A stretch of 64,000 nt of DNA from the NCBI RefSeq assembly GCF_009742725.1, contig NZ_WPHG01000001.1, forward strand, positions 62,001-126,000. The letters are read 5' to 3'. The position numbers and the translations under genes were made by a program. Every line of letters starts with the position of its first letter. The first letter of the stretch is position 1. The DNA is from Nitratireductor arenosus. Lineage in GTDB: Bacteria; Pseudomonadota; Alphaproteobacteria; Rhizobiales; Rhizobiaceae. Positions 25,468 to 34,590 of this stretch are shown here, piece by piece. A model generated the notes under the pieces. That model did not search any database. It had not been told where the DNA came from and was given only the letters and a program-made list of their open reading frames with translations.

Positions 25468-27078
25468 TTGTTCACCCACCAAGCCATCGCGATCCGCACG
25501 GCAAGCCTTGCCGCCGCCCTTGTGCTCCTGGCGACCCCGGCATCGTCTCAGCAGGAGGAGGCGGCAACGGCGCGGCATATGCCGTCGCCCGCCCAGGAAG
25601 TCGCCATCGAAACCACCCAGGCGCAAATCGATGCCGCCATTGCCGGGCTCGACGCGCTGGCCGCCGACATTTTGTACCGCTCGAACGTCCCTGGCCTGGC
25701 GATAGCCGTCGTTCACGCAGGCCAGACCGTTTACGCCAAAGGCTTCGGCATGCGCTCGCGCACAAGCGGCGAACCCGTCGACGCCGACACGGTGTTTCTG
25801 CTGGCCTCGCTGTCCAAGCCGATCGGCGCGACCGTCGTCGCGCACCAGGTCTCGCTCGGCGTGATCGACTGGAGCACTCCGGTCCAGGCGCACCTGCCAT
25901 GGTTCCGACTGGCCGACCCCTGGGTGTCCGCTCATGTCACGATCGGCGATCTTTACGCGCACCGCTCGGGCCTGCCCGATCACGCCGGCGACGATCTGGA
26001 GGACATCGGCTATGGCCGCAGCGCAATTCTCAAACGTATCCATCTTTTGCCGCAGGCCGCGTTCCGCGACAGCTACGCCTATACGAATTTCGGCCTGACC
26101 GCGGCGGCGGAAGCCGTGGCAACGGCCGCGGGCAGTTCCTGGGAAGAACTCTCAGCGCAGGCGATCTACCGCCCGTTGGGCATGTCGGCGACCAGTTCGC
26201 GTTACAGCGACTATCTTGCCCGAACCAATCGCGCGGCCTCGCATGTCCCCGGCCCCGACGGGTACGAGGTCGCGGACCTGCGCCAGCCGGACCCGCAATC
26301 CCCCGCCGGCGGTGTCAGCTCGAGCGCCAACGACATGGCCAGATGGATGACCATGGTGCTCGGCGGCGGCACGTTCGAGGGCAACGAGATCATCGCGCCC
26401 GCCGCGCTGATGCCGGCCGTGAGCCCGCAGATTATGTCCTCGCCTCCGCATGCGCTCGACGCGCGGGCCAGCCATTACGGCTTCGGCTTCAACGTCGGTG
26501 CGCGCGCTTCCGGCCGCGTCGCCTTCAGCCATTCGGGCGCTTTCGCGCAGGGCACGGCCACCGCCTTCACGCTGATCCCCGGCCTCGATCTCGGCATCGT
26601 GGTGTTGACCAACGCGCCACCGGTCGGCGCGGCCGAGGCGATCGCCGCCAGCTTCACCGACATGGTCGAATTTGGCGGTGTGAAGCGCGACTGGCTCGAG
26701 GGTTATCGGTCGCGAATGGCGCCACTGACGGCACCGGCGGGCGAACTGGCCGGCCGGAAGGCGTCCGCCGGCGCGCGCGCATCCCGGCCGCTGGAAACCT
26801 ATCAGGGCAGCTACGAAAACGCCTATTACGGACCGGCCACCATCACCGTCGACGACGGCAGTCTTCGGCTTGCCGTCGGTCCCGCCGACATCGCCTTTGC
26901 GATGACGCCCTGGGAGGAGGACAGTTTCATCATCGAGCCCTTCAACGAAAACCAGCCGCGCGGTTCTGTGTCCAAAGTCACGTTCGAGATGGCCGACGGC
27001 GCTGCGAGCGCGGTGCGTATCGAACATCTCAACGCTTATCGCGACGGCGTCTTCACGCGGGTGCCGACCGCGCAGTAG
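25468..27078 (+). CDS. Serine beta-lactamase-fold hydrolase, exported (between fliQ and flhA)
   Basis: 536 residues from TTG at 25468, chosen because AAGGAAGGA lies 7-8 nt upstream and the protein then begins with a signal peptide (about 1-28). The class C beta-lactamase/DD-peptidase fold (about 55-380) keeps the three active-site motifs: SLSK (SxxK, about 113-116), YTN (YxN, about 207-209) and HSG (about 355-357). A separate C-terminal domain (about 430-536) is beta-rich. Family members cleave peptides, esters or beta-lactams in the periplasm. Nothing links it to flagella except position; it may be a late insertion in the operon. Confidence 0.82.
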   Translation: MFTHQAIAIRTASLAAALVLLATPASSQQEEAATARHMPSPAQEVAIETTQAQIDAAIAGLDALAADILYRSNVPGLAIAVVHAGQTVYAKGFGMRSRTSGEPVDADTVFLLASLSKPIGATVVAHQVSLGVIDWSTPVQAHLPWFRLADPWVSAHVTIGDLYAHRSGLPDHAGDDLEDIGYGRSAILKRIHLLPQAAFRDSYAYTNFGLTAAAEAVATAAGSSWEELSAQAIYRPLGMSATSSRYSDYLARTNRAASHVPGPDGYEVADLRQPDPQSPAGGVSSSANDMARWMTMVLGGGTFEGNEIIAPAALMPAVSPQIMSSPPHALDARASHYGFGFNVGARASGRVAFSHSGAFAQGTATAFTLIPGLDLGIVVLTNAPPVGAAEAIAASFTDMVEFGGVKRDWLEGYRSRMAPLTAPAGELAGRKASAGARASRPLETYQGSYENAYYGPATITVDDGSLRLAVGPADIAFAMTPWEEDSFIIEPFNENQPRGSVSKVTFEMADGAASAVRIEHLNAYRDGVFTRVPTAQ

Positions 27079-27131
27079 AGCGCATGCGACCGGCCGACAC
27101 GCCTGCGGCCGGCCGCACCGCGAAACTCATC

Positions 27132-27157
27132 CTCGCGCAAGCTTGAGGCCCTAGTCT
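27132..27157 (+). promoter_or_regulatory. Candidate class-II flagellar promoter element before flhA
   Basis: CTCGCGCAAG, nine bases, CTAGTCT; the first 13 bases are identical to the fliF element. It ends 37 nt before the flhA start codon and lies after the hydrolase stop, so flhA and the genes after it can be transcribed independently of the hydrolase. Confidence 0.65.
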
Positions 27158-27194
27158 GCGACCTTCAAATCAGGCGCGGAGACACCAGACCGAC

Positions 27195-29291
27195 ATGGCG
27201 GCAGGCCAGACCACTTACACGCCCGTCCCGGCGGCCTCCGCCCGCAACGGCCGCGACGTCTTCTTCGCGATCGGCATCATCACCATACTGTCGGTCCTGT
27301 TCCTGCCGATTCCCGCCTTCATGATCGATATCGGGCTGGCGTTTTCGATCGCCATTTCGGTCCTGATCCTGATGGTCGCGTTGTGGATCCAGCGGCCGCT
27401 CGATTTCTCGTCCTTCCCAACGATCCTGCTGATCGCCACCATGCTGCGGCTGGCGCTCAACATCGCCACCACGCGCGTCATTCTCGCGCATGGCAACGAG
27501 GGCACCAACGCGGCCGGTTACGTTATCGGCGGGTTCTCCAACCTCGTCATGGCCGGTGATTTCGTCATCGGCCTGATCGTGTTCCTGATCCTGATCGTGG
27601 TGAACTTCATCGTCATCACCAAGGGCGCCACCCGGATCGCCGAAGTCGGCGCCCGCTTCACCCTCGACGCCATTCCCGGCAAGCAGATGTCGATCGACGC
27701 CGACCTTTCCGCCGGCATGATCAACGACAAGGAAGCCCAGGCGCGCCGGCGCGAGCTCGAGGAGGAAAGCTCATTCTTCGGCTCGATGGACGGCGCCTCG
27801 AAATTCGTCCGCGGCGACGCGATCGCCGGCCTGATCATCACCGGCGTCAACATCGTCGGCGGCGTGGCGATCGGCTATGGCCGCCACGACATGAACCTCG
27901 GCCAAGCCGCCGACGTGTTCGTCAAGCTGTCGGTCGGCGACGGCTTGGTGACCCAGATACCGGCGCTGATCGTTTCGCTGGCCGCCGGCCTTCTGGTCTC
28001 CAAGGGCGGCACGCGCGGCTCCGCCAACCAGGCCGTCTTCGGCCAGCTTACCGCCTATCCGCGCGCCCTGCAGGTCGCGGCCCTGCTTCTCGCGGTACTC
28101 GCCTTCCTGCCCGGCCTTCCCTTCCTGCCCTTCGTCGGGCTAGCCACGGTGATGGCCGGCATCGGCTACGCAATACCGCTACGCGAAAACCGTCGCGCCG
28201 CCGCCGAGGCCGAGGACGAAAAGCAGCGCCAGGAAGCGATCGAGGCGGAGGACAAGAACTCCATCAGATCCTCGCTGAGGACGCCCGAAATCGAGCTTCT
28301 GATCGGCAAGCAGCTTTCCGCGCGCATGCTCGCCTCGCATCAGGAACTCGCCTTCCGCATGGGTAAGATGCGCAAGAAATTCGCCCTCGATTTCGGTTTC
28401 GTCGTGCCGGAAGTGCGCCTGACCGACGACTTCGCCATCCCGCCAAAAAGCTACCAGATCAAAATTCACGGCACGGTGGTGGCGGAATATCAGATGCGCG
28501 TCGGCGAGGTGATGGTGCTTCTGGGCGGCAACGAGCCGCCGGACATGCCGGGTGAGGAGGTCCGAGAGCCGGCGTTCGGCATGCGCGCCTATTCGGTTCC
28601 CGAGACCTTCGCGGAGGAGTTGAAGCGCGACAATTTCGCGGTCGCCGACAATCTTTCGGTCCTGCTCACCCACCTCTCGGAGGTGATCCGCAACAACCTG
28701 CCGCAGCTTCTGTCCTACAAGGACATGAAAACGCTGATCGAACGTCTCGATCCGGAATACAAGAAACTCGCCGAGGAAATCTGCACCAGCCACATCTCCT
28801 ATCCGGGTCTGCAGGCGGTGTTGAAGCTGCTGCTGGCCGAACGCGTCTCGATCCGCAATCTGCACCTGATCATCGAGGCGATCGCCGAGATCGCCCCGCA
28901 TGTGCGGCGCACCGAACAGATCGTCGAACATGTGCGCATCCGCATGTCGCAGCAGATCTGCGGCGACCTGTCCGAAGCGGGCGTGCTGAAGGTGCTGCGG
29001 CTCGGCAACCGCTGGGATCTCGCCTTCCACCAGGCGCTCAAGCGCGACCAGAAGGGCGAGGTGCGCGAATTCGACATCGATCCCCGCCTGCTGGAGGAAT
29101 TCGGCCAGGAGGCGACCAAGGTGATCCGCCAGCATTTCGACGCGGGCGAACGTTTCGCGCTGGTGACCGCGCCGGACGCCCGGCCCTATGTGCGCATGAT
29201 CATCGAACGCCTGTTCTCGACATTGCCTGTCCTGTCGCATGTCGAGATCGCCAAGGGCGTCGAGATCAAGGTGCTCGGCTCGCTGTCGTGA
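27195..29291 (+). CDS. flhA: Flagellar export gate protein FlhA
   Basis: 698 residues. About eight membrane segments occupy residues 15-320 with the FHIPEP-type loop ([23 protein letters not shown] split near residues 150-172), and a large cytoplasmic domain (about 340-698) forms the export-gate ring that receives chaperone-cargo complexes. It is full length. The fliR start overlaps its stop by ATGA-type overlap (GTGATC), so the two are coupled. Confidence 0.96.
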   Translation: MAAGQTTYTPVPAASARNGRDVFFAIGIITILSVLFLPIPAFMIDIGLAFSIAISVLILMVALWIQRPLDFSSFPTILLIATMLRLALNIATTRVILAHGNEGTNAAGYVIGGFSNLVMAGDFVIGLIVFLILIVVNFIVITKGATRIAEVGARFTLDAIPGKQMSIDADLSAGMINDKEAQARRRELEEESSFFGSMDGASKFVRGDAIAGLIITGVNIVGGVAIGYGRHDMNLGQAADVFVKLSVGDGLVTQIPALIVSLAAGLLVSKGGTRGSANQAVFGQLTAYPRALQVAALLLAVLAFLPGLPFLPFVGLATVMAGIGYAIPLRENRRAAAEAEDEKQRQEAIEAEDKNSIRSSLRTPEIELLIGKQLSARMLASHQELAFRMGKMRKKFALDFGFVVPEVRLTDDFAIPPKSYQIKIHGTVVAEYQMRVGEVMVLLGGNEPPDMPGEEVREPAFGMRAYSVPETFAEELKRDNFAVADNLSVLLTHLSEVIRNNLPQLLSYKDMKTLIERLDPEYKKLAEEICTSHISYPGLQAVLKLLLAERVSIRNLHLIIEAIAEIAPHVRRTEQIVEHVRIRMSQQICGDLSEAGVLKVLRLGNRWDLAFHQALKRDQKGEVREFDIDPRLLEEFGQEATKVIRQHFDAGERFALVTAPDARPYVRMIIERLFSTLPVLSHVEIAKGVEIKVLGSLS

Positions 29292-30034
29292 TCACCGACC
29301 AGATCGTCATCACGGCGTTTCTGGCCTTTTGCCGCATCGGCGCCTGTTTCATGCTCATGCCCGGCCTGTCGAGCGTGCGCGTACCAATGCAGATCCGGCT
29401 GTTCGTCGCGATCGCGGCAACCTTCGCGCTCCTGATCCACCTGTGGGACAGCCTGCTTCCCCACGCCAGCCGCGAGCCGGACGTCCTGGCCCAGATGGTC
29501 GTATCGGAACTGCTGACCGGGGCGCTGATCGGCCTGGTGACCCGGTTTTACGTGCTCGCGCTGCAGTTCATCGGTTCCGCCATCGCCATGATGTCGGGCT
29601 ACGGCAACATGGTCGCGTCCGGCATCGAAGAAGCCGAACCGCAGGCCGCCGTCACCAATCTGATCACGCTTTCGGCGCTGCTTTTGCTGTTCATCTTCAA
29701 TTTCCACCATGAAATCATCAAGGCCCTGGTCAATTCCTACGAGGTCGCCCCGCCGAACCTGCTGTTCAATCCTCGATCCGCGCTCACCGACATGGTCGAC
29801 ATCCTGTCCGAGGCGTTCCTGGTCATGATCCAGCTCGGCAGCCCGTTCGTCGCCTACGGCATCATCGTCAATCTCGCGATCGGTTTCGTGAACAAGCTCA
29901 CCCCGCAGATTCCGATCTACTTCATCTCACTGCCCTTCGTGCTGGCCGGCGGCATCCTGCTTCTTTATCTTGGCATCGGCCCGCTGCTGCGCCTGTTTGC
30001 GGACGGGTTCGTGCCGATCACGATAGGACGATAG
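29288..30034 (+). CDS. fliR: Flagellar export gate protein FliR
   Basis: 248 residues from GTG at 29288, overlapping flhA. Five to six membrane segments and the FliR signature ([17 protein letters not shown] near the start; [18 protein letters not shown], about 203-220). It forms the export pore with FliP and FliQ. Normal length for the family. Confidence 0.94.
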   Translation: MITDQIVITAFLAFCRIGACFMLMPGLSSVRVPMQIRLFVAIAATFALLIHLWDSLLPHASREPDVLAQMVVSELLTGALIGLVTRFYVLALQFIGSAIAMMSGYGNMVASGIEEAEPQAAVTNLITLSALLLLFIFNFHHEIIKALVNSYEVAPPNLLFNPRSALTDMVDILSEAFLVMIQLGSPFVAYGIIVNLAIGFVNKLTPQIPIYFISLPFVLAGGILLLYLGIGPLLRLFADGFVPITIGR

Positions 30035-30036
30035 CG

Positions 30037-30429
30037 ATGGAAAAGAGCCAACGCCTCGCCCGGCTGCTCAGGGTCCAGAGCCAGTTGAAGGCGCTGCACG
30101 AGACGCAGCGCGCCGGCCATCTGCGCGACGCTCACGAGGCCGAGGCAAGGGCGAGCGAGGTCGCGGAGCGCAAGCAGGGTCCGGATTCGCTTTCCGCGCT
30201 TTTCCCCGACCTTTACGAGCGTAGCATCACCCGCGCCTTCCAGGACCGCGACCGCGCCCTGGCCGCTGCGGCGGAGGAAGCGGGAAAAGTCGCCATAGAA
30301 ACCTCACGTTGCCGGGTGCTTGAACGCAACCGCCGGGCCGCCTTCAGCCAGGAAGAACGCGCGCGCGAGGAGCGCGACGGGCTGGAAAGCGTCGAGCGCA
30401 TGCTCGGGCGCGCGCCGGGCGACAAGTAA
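30037..30429 (+). CDS. Small coiled-coil protein, possible FliJ-like export factor
   Basis: 130 residues, almost entirely helical and charged (Arg, Glu, Ala, Gln), starting 3 nt after fliR. No membrane segment or enzymatic motif is present. The size, coiled-coil form and location in a flagellar operon fit FliJ, the antiparallel helix protein that links the FliI ATPase to FlhA, but sequence similarity to FliJ is too weak to see by eye. It may instead be a lineage-specific export chaperone. Confidence 0.55.
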   Translation: MEKSQRLARLLRVQSQLKALHETQRAGHLRDAHEAEARASEVAERKQGPDSLSALFPDLYERSITRAFQDRDRALAAAAEEAGKVAIETSRCRVLERNRRAAFSQEERAREERDGLESVERMLGRAPGDK

Positions 30430-30489
30430 GGTTGCGGCAAGCTCTGTCTGCGACAACGGACAAAGTGGAATTTCGAGAAGAGGATCGCC

Positions 30490-31047
30490 TTGGCTATTTC
30501 GCCCCCCAGCGACATCGTTCTCGATGTCGCCCGCGCCGTCGACAAGACCGATCTCGCCGCGGCGCGCACGCGTCTGGCGGCCGCGGCGAAGTCGGTGGTG
30601 GCCGGGTTCGAAGCGGGCGGGGCGCAAAACCTGCGCGGCAAGCCCGTCGACGGGACCGGTGCCGAAGCGCCGGAGGCTTTCCGCGACTTCGAAGCGATGG
30701 TGCTCCAGACCTTCATGCAGAGCATGCTGCCTGCGGATGCCCAGAACGTCTACGGCGAAGGGCTGGCCGGCGAGATGTGGAAGACCTTCCTCGCGCAGGA
30801 GCTTTCCAGCGAGATGGCCAAGCGCGGCGGTATCGGCATCGCCGATCGCGTCCTGGGCGATTTTTACATGGATGACGACAAGCGTGTCGCGGTTGCCGGC
30901 ATCGCCTCCGATATGCAAGCCAAGCGCGCCGCCGACACGCAAGACCTGCTTTCGGTAGCGCTGATCGACGAAATCCAGCGCACCATCGTGCGCAGCTTCG
31001 AGGACGAGGCCGACCCGACGGGTCTTGCCGACCGTTCCGGGCGTTGA
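30490..31047 (+). CDS. flgJ: Rod-binding protein, FlgJ N-terminal-domain type
   Basis: 185 residues from TTG at 30490 after AGAAGAGGA. The rod-binding region is at about 60-125 (FEAMVLQTFMQSMLP; GEMWKTFLAQELSSEMAKRGGIGIA). There is no glucosaminidase domain, so it is the short FlgJ form. The hydrolase task is probably done by the transglycosylase encoded after fliK. It acts as a scaffold for rod assembly in the periplasm. Confidence 0.82.
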   Translation: MAISPPSDIVLDVARAVDKTDLAAARTRLAAAAKSVVAGFEAGGAQNLRGKPVDGTGAEAPEAFRDFEAMVLQTFMQSMLPADAQNVYGEGLAGEMWKTFLAQELSSEMAKRGGIGIADRVLGDFYMDDDKRVAVAGIASDMQAKRAADTQDLLSVALIDEIQRTIVRSFEDEADPTGLADRSGR

Positions 31048-31068
31048 GACGAGGGAGCTTGCGCGACA

Positions 31069-31494
31069 GTGAGCGAACAGGACATCTATACATCCGTGCC
31101 GACCCTGCGCGCGGGCACTGATGCGCCGTCCGGACCCGGCCCTCGCGCGGGTTCGCTCGGGACCATCATCATACGCATCGAGGAGGCGATCGAGGCGGAG
31201 ACGGCAGCCATCCGCACCGACGTCAATTTCGACCTCAAGGCGTCGAACGCGCGCAAGAGCCGCCACCTCTACGACCTGAACCGCGCCGTACGCGACCTGG
31301 GCGCCGGAGCACTCGAAGCCCATCGCAGCGACATCGGACGCCTGCGCGACAAACTCGCCGACAACGAATCCGCGATCAAGGCTCATCTGAGCGCGGTTAA
31401 CGAAGTCGCCAGGTTGCTGCAGGACGCGATCGAGCGCTCGGAAGACGACGGAACCTACTCCACCAGGGCCTTCGGCGGAGGCGGCGGCCTATGA
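31069..31494 (+). CDS. Small helical protein of the flagellar operon, possible FlgN-like chaperone
   Basis: 141 residues from GTG at 31069. A disordered N-terminus (1-35) is followed by two long helices; the second (about 85-125, LRDKLADNESAIKAHLSAV) has the N-x-L/I heptad pattern seen in FlgN-type chaperones of FlgK and FlgL. The stop overlaps the next start by ATGA. The identification is structural inference only; no conserved signature is unequivocal. Confidence 0.5.
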   Translation: MSEQDIYTSVPTLRAGTDAPSGPGPRAGSLGTIIIRIEEAIEAETAAIRTDVNFDLKASNARKSRHLYDLNRAVRDLGAGALEAHRSDIGRLRDKLADNESAIKAHLSAVNEVARLLQDAIERSEDDGTYSTRAFGGGGGL

Positions 31495-31994
31495 TCAAGT
31501 TCGTCATCGGCGCCGTGTGGATCGTCGCGGTCACGATCGGCTCGATATTCTTCGCCTTTTCGGCGACCGGCGACAAGGGCGACACCGGCGAGCGCGCCTA
31601 TCTCGAGGGACTGGACTATTACAAGACCGAGATCGTCTCGGTGCCGGTTATCCAGAAGGGCGAGGTACGCGGCTACTTCCTGACCCGGCTGATCTACACC
31701 GTCGAGCCGGAAAAGCTGAAGAAACTCGAACTGCCGCTCGACACGCTGCTCGTCGACCAGCTCTACACCTACCTGTTTTCCAACCCGCAGATCGATTTTT
31801 CGCAAACCGACGTGCTCGACCTGGTGGCGCTGCGCAACGGCCTGCGCGACAGCATCAACGCACGCGTCGGCGACAAGCTGGTCGAGGAAGTACTCGTCCA
31901 GCAGATCGACTACTTGACCAAGAGCGACATCCGCGACAACGCGCTGCGCCGCCGCGATGCCGATGGCGGTCAGAATCGGCCGGTCCTGCGTTGA
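31491..31994 (+). CDS. FliL-like membrane protein closing the flagellar operon
   Basis: 167 residues. One N-terminal membrane segment (about 4-24) and a periplasmic domain (about 45-150). The order of elements, a beta strand GYFLTRLIYTV followed by LRNGLRDSINARVGDKLVEEVLVQQIDYL near the end, is like FliL, the stator-associated protein with a stomatin-like fold. Overall identity must be low. It overlaps the previous gene by ATGA and ends 52 nt before an unrelated metabolic gene, so it is the last gene of the flagellar block. Confidence 0.5.
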   Translation: MIKFVIGAVWIVAVTIGSIFFAFSATGDKGDTGERAYLEGLDYYKTEIVSVPVIQKGEVRGYFLTRLIYTVEPEKLKKLELPLDTLLVDQLYTYLFSNPQIDFSQTDVLDLVALRNGLRDSINARVGDKLVEEVLVQQIDYLTKSDIRDNALRRRDADGGQNRPVLR

Positions 31995-32046
31995 GCATGG
32001 ATACGGTCCGGCAGCGCGCCAATCCGGTCAGGGAGGGCCGCGGCGC

Positions 32047-33015
32047 ATGAAACTGGTCACCTTCGAACAGCATGCTACACGCCGGATCGGTCACGTCGAC
32101 ACCCGGTCGCAAACCGTCTTCGACCTGACGGACGCATCGGGCAACGATCCCGCCTTCGCCACCATGCTCGATTTGATCGATGCCGGCGAGGCTGCGCTCG
32201 GCCACGCCCGCGAAATGGCCGCCGACCCGGCGCTGGTCGCCCGCCATTCCTGCCCGCTAGCGCAGACCCGATTACTGGCGCCGCTTCCCGTGCCACGGCA
32301 GATGCGCGACTTTTCCGTCTTCCCCGGCCATATCAAGCAGGCACCGCGCGGCATGCGGCGGCTTGCGGCCATGGCACGAGGCGACGAGGCGGCGGCAGCT
32401 TCCGCCAAGCCGCTCGACGCCGTGCCCGACATCTACAGTGCCCAGCCGGCCTATTATCTGACCAACCGCTTTTCGGTGATCGGACCCGACGCCGTGGTTG
32501 CTTGGCCGCGCTACAGCCGGGTGATGGATTTCGAATGCGAGTTCGGCATCGTCATCGCCAGGCCCGGCCGCGATATTCCCGTCGGCGACGCCGGCTCCCA
32601 TATTTTCGGCTACACGATCTACAACGACTTTTCCGCCCGCGACGCCCAGCTTGCCGAAATGCAGACCATGCTAGGCCCGACCAAGGGCAAGAGCTTCGAC
32701 TACGGCAACGCGATCGGCCCGTGGATCGTCACGCCGGACGAACTCGCCGATCCCTACAAGCTCGCCATGGAAGCGCGGGTGAACGGCGAGGTCTGGGGAC
32801 GCGGGTCGTCGGCCGACATGTTGTTCACCTTCGAGGACATGATCGCCCACGTCTCGCGCGACGAAACCCTGCATGCCGGCGAGTTTTTCGGCTCCGGCAC
32901 GATGGGCAATGGCTGCGGGCTGGAACTGGACCGGTTCCTGAGCGACGGCGATGTCGTCGAACTGGAGGTCGAGGGGCTCGGCGTGCTGCGCAACACCGTG
33001 CGCACGCAAGACTAG
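32047..33015 (+). CDS. Fumarylacetoacetate hydrolase (FAH)-family protein
   Basis: 322 residues. The FAH domain (about 115-318) has the metal-binding acidic residues in MDFECEFGIVI (about 160-170) and the YTIYNDFSARDAQ motif (about 192-204). Members hydrolyse or isomerise C-C bonds in diketo acids such as fumarylpyruvate or acylpyruvates. The substrate is unknown. Its neighbours are CoA-linked catabolic genes, but it converges with the crotonase and shares no obvious operator with it. A bidirectional terminator follows. Confidence 0.85.
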   Translation: MKLVTFEQHATRRIGHVDTRSQTVFDLTDASGNDPAFATMLDLIDAGEAALGHAREMAADPALVARHSCPLAQTRLLAPLPVPRQMRDFSVFPGHIKQAPRGMRRLAAMARGDEAAAASAKPLDAVPDIYSAQPAYYLTNRFSVIGPDAVVAWPRYSRVMDFECEFGIVIARPGRDIPVGDAGSHIFGYTIYNDFSARDAQLAEMQTMLGPTKGKSFDYGNAIGPWIVTPDELADPYKLAMEARVNGEVWGRGSSADMLFTFEDMIAHVSRDETLHAGEFFGSGTMGNGCGLELDRFLSDGDVVELEVEGLGVLRNTVRTQD

Positions 33016-33016
33016 A

Positions 33017-33038
33017 AAGCGCCGGCCGCGCGGCGCTT
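33017..33038. terminator. Bidirectional stem-loop between convergent genes
   Basis: AAGCGCC pairs with GGCGCTT, extended by one inner G-C pair, with a 6-nt loop. It lies between the stop of the FAH gene and the stop of the minus-strand crotonase and can serve both. Confidence 0.55.
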
Positions 33039-33046
33039 CCCGGACG

Positions 33047-33850
33047 CTATCTGAAACGGGGATCGCGCTTTTCCAGAAACGCCCGCAGACCCTCCCTGGC
33101 ATCGGTGTCGGTCTGCGACAGCGCCGCGCCGAGGCTTTCGGCAAACAGGCCGTCGCCGCGCCCCATATCGTCGATGCGCGAGACGGCCTGGATGACCAGA
33201 TAGTTGACCAGCGGCGCGTTCGAGGCGATCTCCATGGCAAGTTCGCGGGCCTTGGCGATCCCCTCGCCATCACCGACGAGATAATGCGCCAGGCCAAGGC
33301 GGTGTCCCTCCTCGGCATCGTAGGAACGTCCGGTCAGCATCATTTCCGTCAGCCTGTCGGCGCCGAGGATACGCCCGACCCGCACCGTCGCGCCGCCGCC
33401 GACGAAAATTCCCCTTTTGCCTTCCGGCAGTTGAAACCGGGCCGAAGGCTCGGCGATGCGCACATGGGTCGATGCGGCGATTTCGAGCCCGCCGCCGATC
33501 ACCGCGCCGTTGAGCACGGAGACCACGGGCAGCCCGCCGAACTGGATCTCATCCATGACCTGATGCCAGCCGCGCGAATGCCGCATCACCTCGGCCGGTT
33601 CACGCGCGACCTGTTCGGAGAGGTCCAGACCAGCCGAAAAATGCCCGCCCAGACCATGCAGCACCACGACGCGCACCGCCTTGGGCGGCTCGGAGAAGAA
33701 ACTCTTCAACCGGTCCAGCAGCGCGTCGCTGATCGCGTTGCACTTCTCCGGCCGGTTGAAGGCGAGAAGAGCGATCGGTCCGTCAAGCGTGATGCGCAAG
33801 GGCACGGCGTCATCGTCATCGCGTATGGCCGCGCCACTGGGTGGATTCAT
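33047..33850 (-). CDS. Enoyl-CoA hydratase/isomerase (crotonase) family protein
   Basis: 267 residues. The crotonase oxyanion-hole segments are clear (HFSAGLDLSE, about 69-78; GAVIGGGLEIAAS, about 115-127). The acidic residue pair of hydratases is only partly evident, so the reaction (hydration, isomerisation or hydrolysis) is open. It is divergent from the MarR gene with 199 nt between starts, which contain an AATGTT-N9-AACATT operator. It could supply the AtuE-like hydratase step missing from the carboxylase operon. Confidence 0.85.
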   Translation of the reverse strand: MNPPSGAAIRDDDDAVPLRITLDGPIALLAFNRPEKCNAISDALLDRLKSFFSEPPKAVRVVVLHGLGGHFSAGLDLSEQVAREPAEVMRHSRGWHQVMDEIQFGGLPVVSVLNGAVIGGGLEIAASTHVRIAEPSARFQLPEGKRGIFVGGGATVRVGRILGADRLTEMMLTGRSYDAEEGHRLGLAHYLVGDGEGIAKARELAMEIASNAPLVNYLVIQAVSRIDDMGRGDGLFAESLGAALSQTDTDAREGLRAFLEKRDPRFR

Positions 33851-33886
33851 CGCGCCTCGCCTCCAAGTTTGCTCGCAGGATCGAAA

Positions 33887-33907
33887 AATGTTTTATATCA
33901 TAACATT
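33887..33907. promoter_or_regulatory. Perfect operator AATGTT-N9-AACATT, MarR/crotonase divergent promoter
   Basis: Six-base arms are perfectly inverted around a 9-nt centre (TTATATCAT). It lies 36 nt before the crotonase start codon and 142 nt before the MarR start codon, in the only AT-rich stretch of this gap. It is the best of three related sites in the window and the natural autoregulatory site of the MarR protein. Confidence 0.65.
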
Positions 33908-34049
33908 ATAGCGGGGTACAAGGCGAAGACGCAGGCCAAGCAGGCAGTTGACCCGGCTTCGCCGTTCGTGCGAACAAATTTTGCGAGGGGCCGGACGGCA
34001 CCGATTTTCGTCGGTGAAAAGCGGCGGCAGGGAGCGGTCGGCAGGCACA

Positions 34050-34568
34050 GTGAACGCTGGTTCCAAAAAAACGACAGGCTCGAAAGACGGGAATGAGAGC
34101 CCAGCCGTCGCGCGACCGGCGCCGGGAGCAGGCGCCGGCATGCCGGCAATGTCGACCATCATCGGTTACAAGCTGCGTCGCGCCCAATTGCACGTCTTCC
34201 AGGATTTCATCGGCACGTTTTCGAAGCTGAAACTACGTCCGGCCGAATTTTCGGTCCTGACCATCATCGCCAACACGCCCGGGCTGAAGCAGTCCGAGAT
34301 CGCCGAGATGCTGGGCATCAAACGCGCCAATTTCGTCGCACTGATGGACGGGATCGAAAAGCGCGGCCTGGCCGAGCGGCGCAAGGCCGACACCGACCGG
34401 CGTTCACATTCCCTGCACCTGACCCCGGAAGGCGAGAAATTCGTGCGCAAGATGGCCGCGGTCTGGGCAGAGCACGAAACCCGGCTGATCGAACGCCTCG
34501 GCGGCGCGCGCGAACGCGACCGGCTGATCGAACTGCTGGACCGCCTTATCGAGCCTGCGGGGCAATAG
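34050..34568 (+). CDS. MarR-family transcriptional regulator
   Basis: 172 residues from GTG at 34050; a shorter start at the ATG at 34139 (143 residues) is equally possible, since the first 30 residues are low complexity. The winged helix is typical (LRPAEFSVLTIIAN; LKQSEIAEMLGIKRANFVALMDGIEKRGL in part; RRKADTDRRSHSLHLTPEG). MarR proteins are dimers that release DNA when they bind aromatic or CoA-thioester ligands. Its placement beside a crotonase and the repeated palindrome make it the likely repressor of the surrounding CoA catabolic genes. Confidence 0.85.
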   Translation: MNAGSKKTTGSKDGNESPAVARPAPGAGAGMPAMSTIIGYKLRRAQLHVFQDFIGTFSKLKLRPAEFSVLTIIANTPGLKQSEIAEMLGIKRANFVALMDGIEKRGLAERRKADTDRRSHSLHLTPEGEKFVRKMAAVWAEHETRLIERLGGARERDRLIELLDRLIEPAGQ

Positions 34569-34590
34569 GCCCGGACTGGGACGGGCAGCC

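Noticed and set aside
30432-30460. Partial likeness to the fliF/flgE/flhA element before flgJ (GCAAGCTC...TGTCTGCGAC)
   Set aside because: The spacing between the two blocks is wrong and TAG is missing, so it was not counted as a fourth copy.
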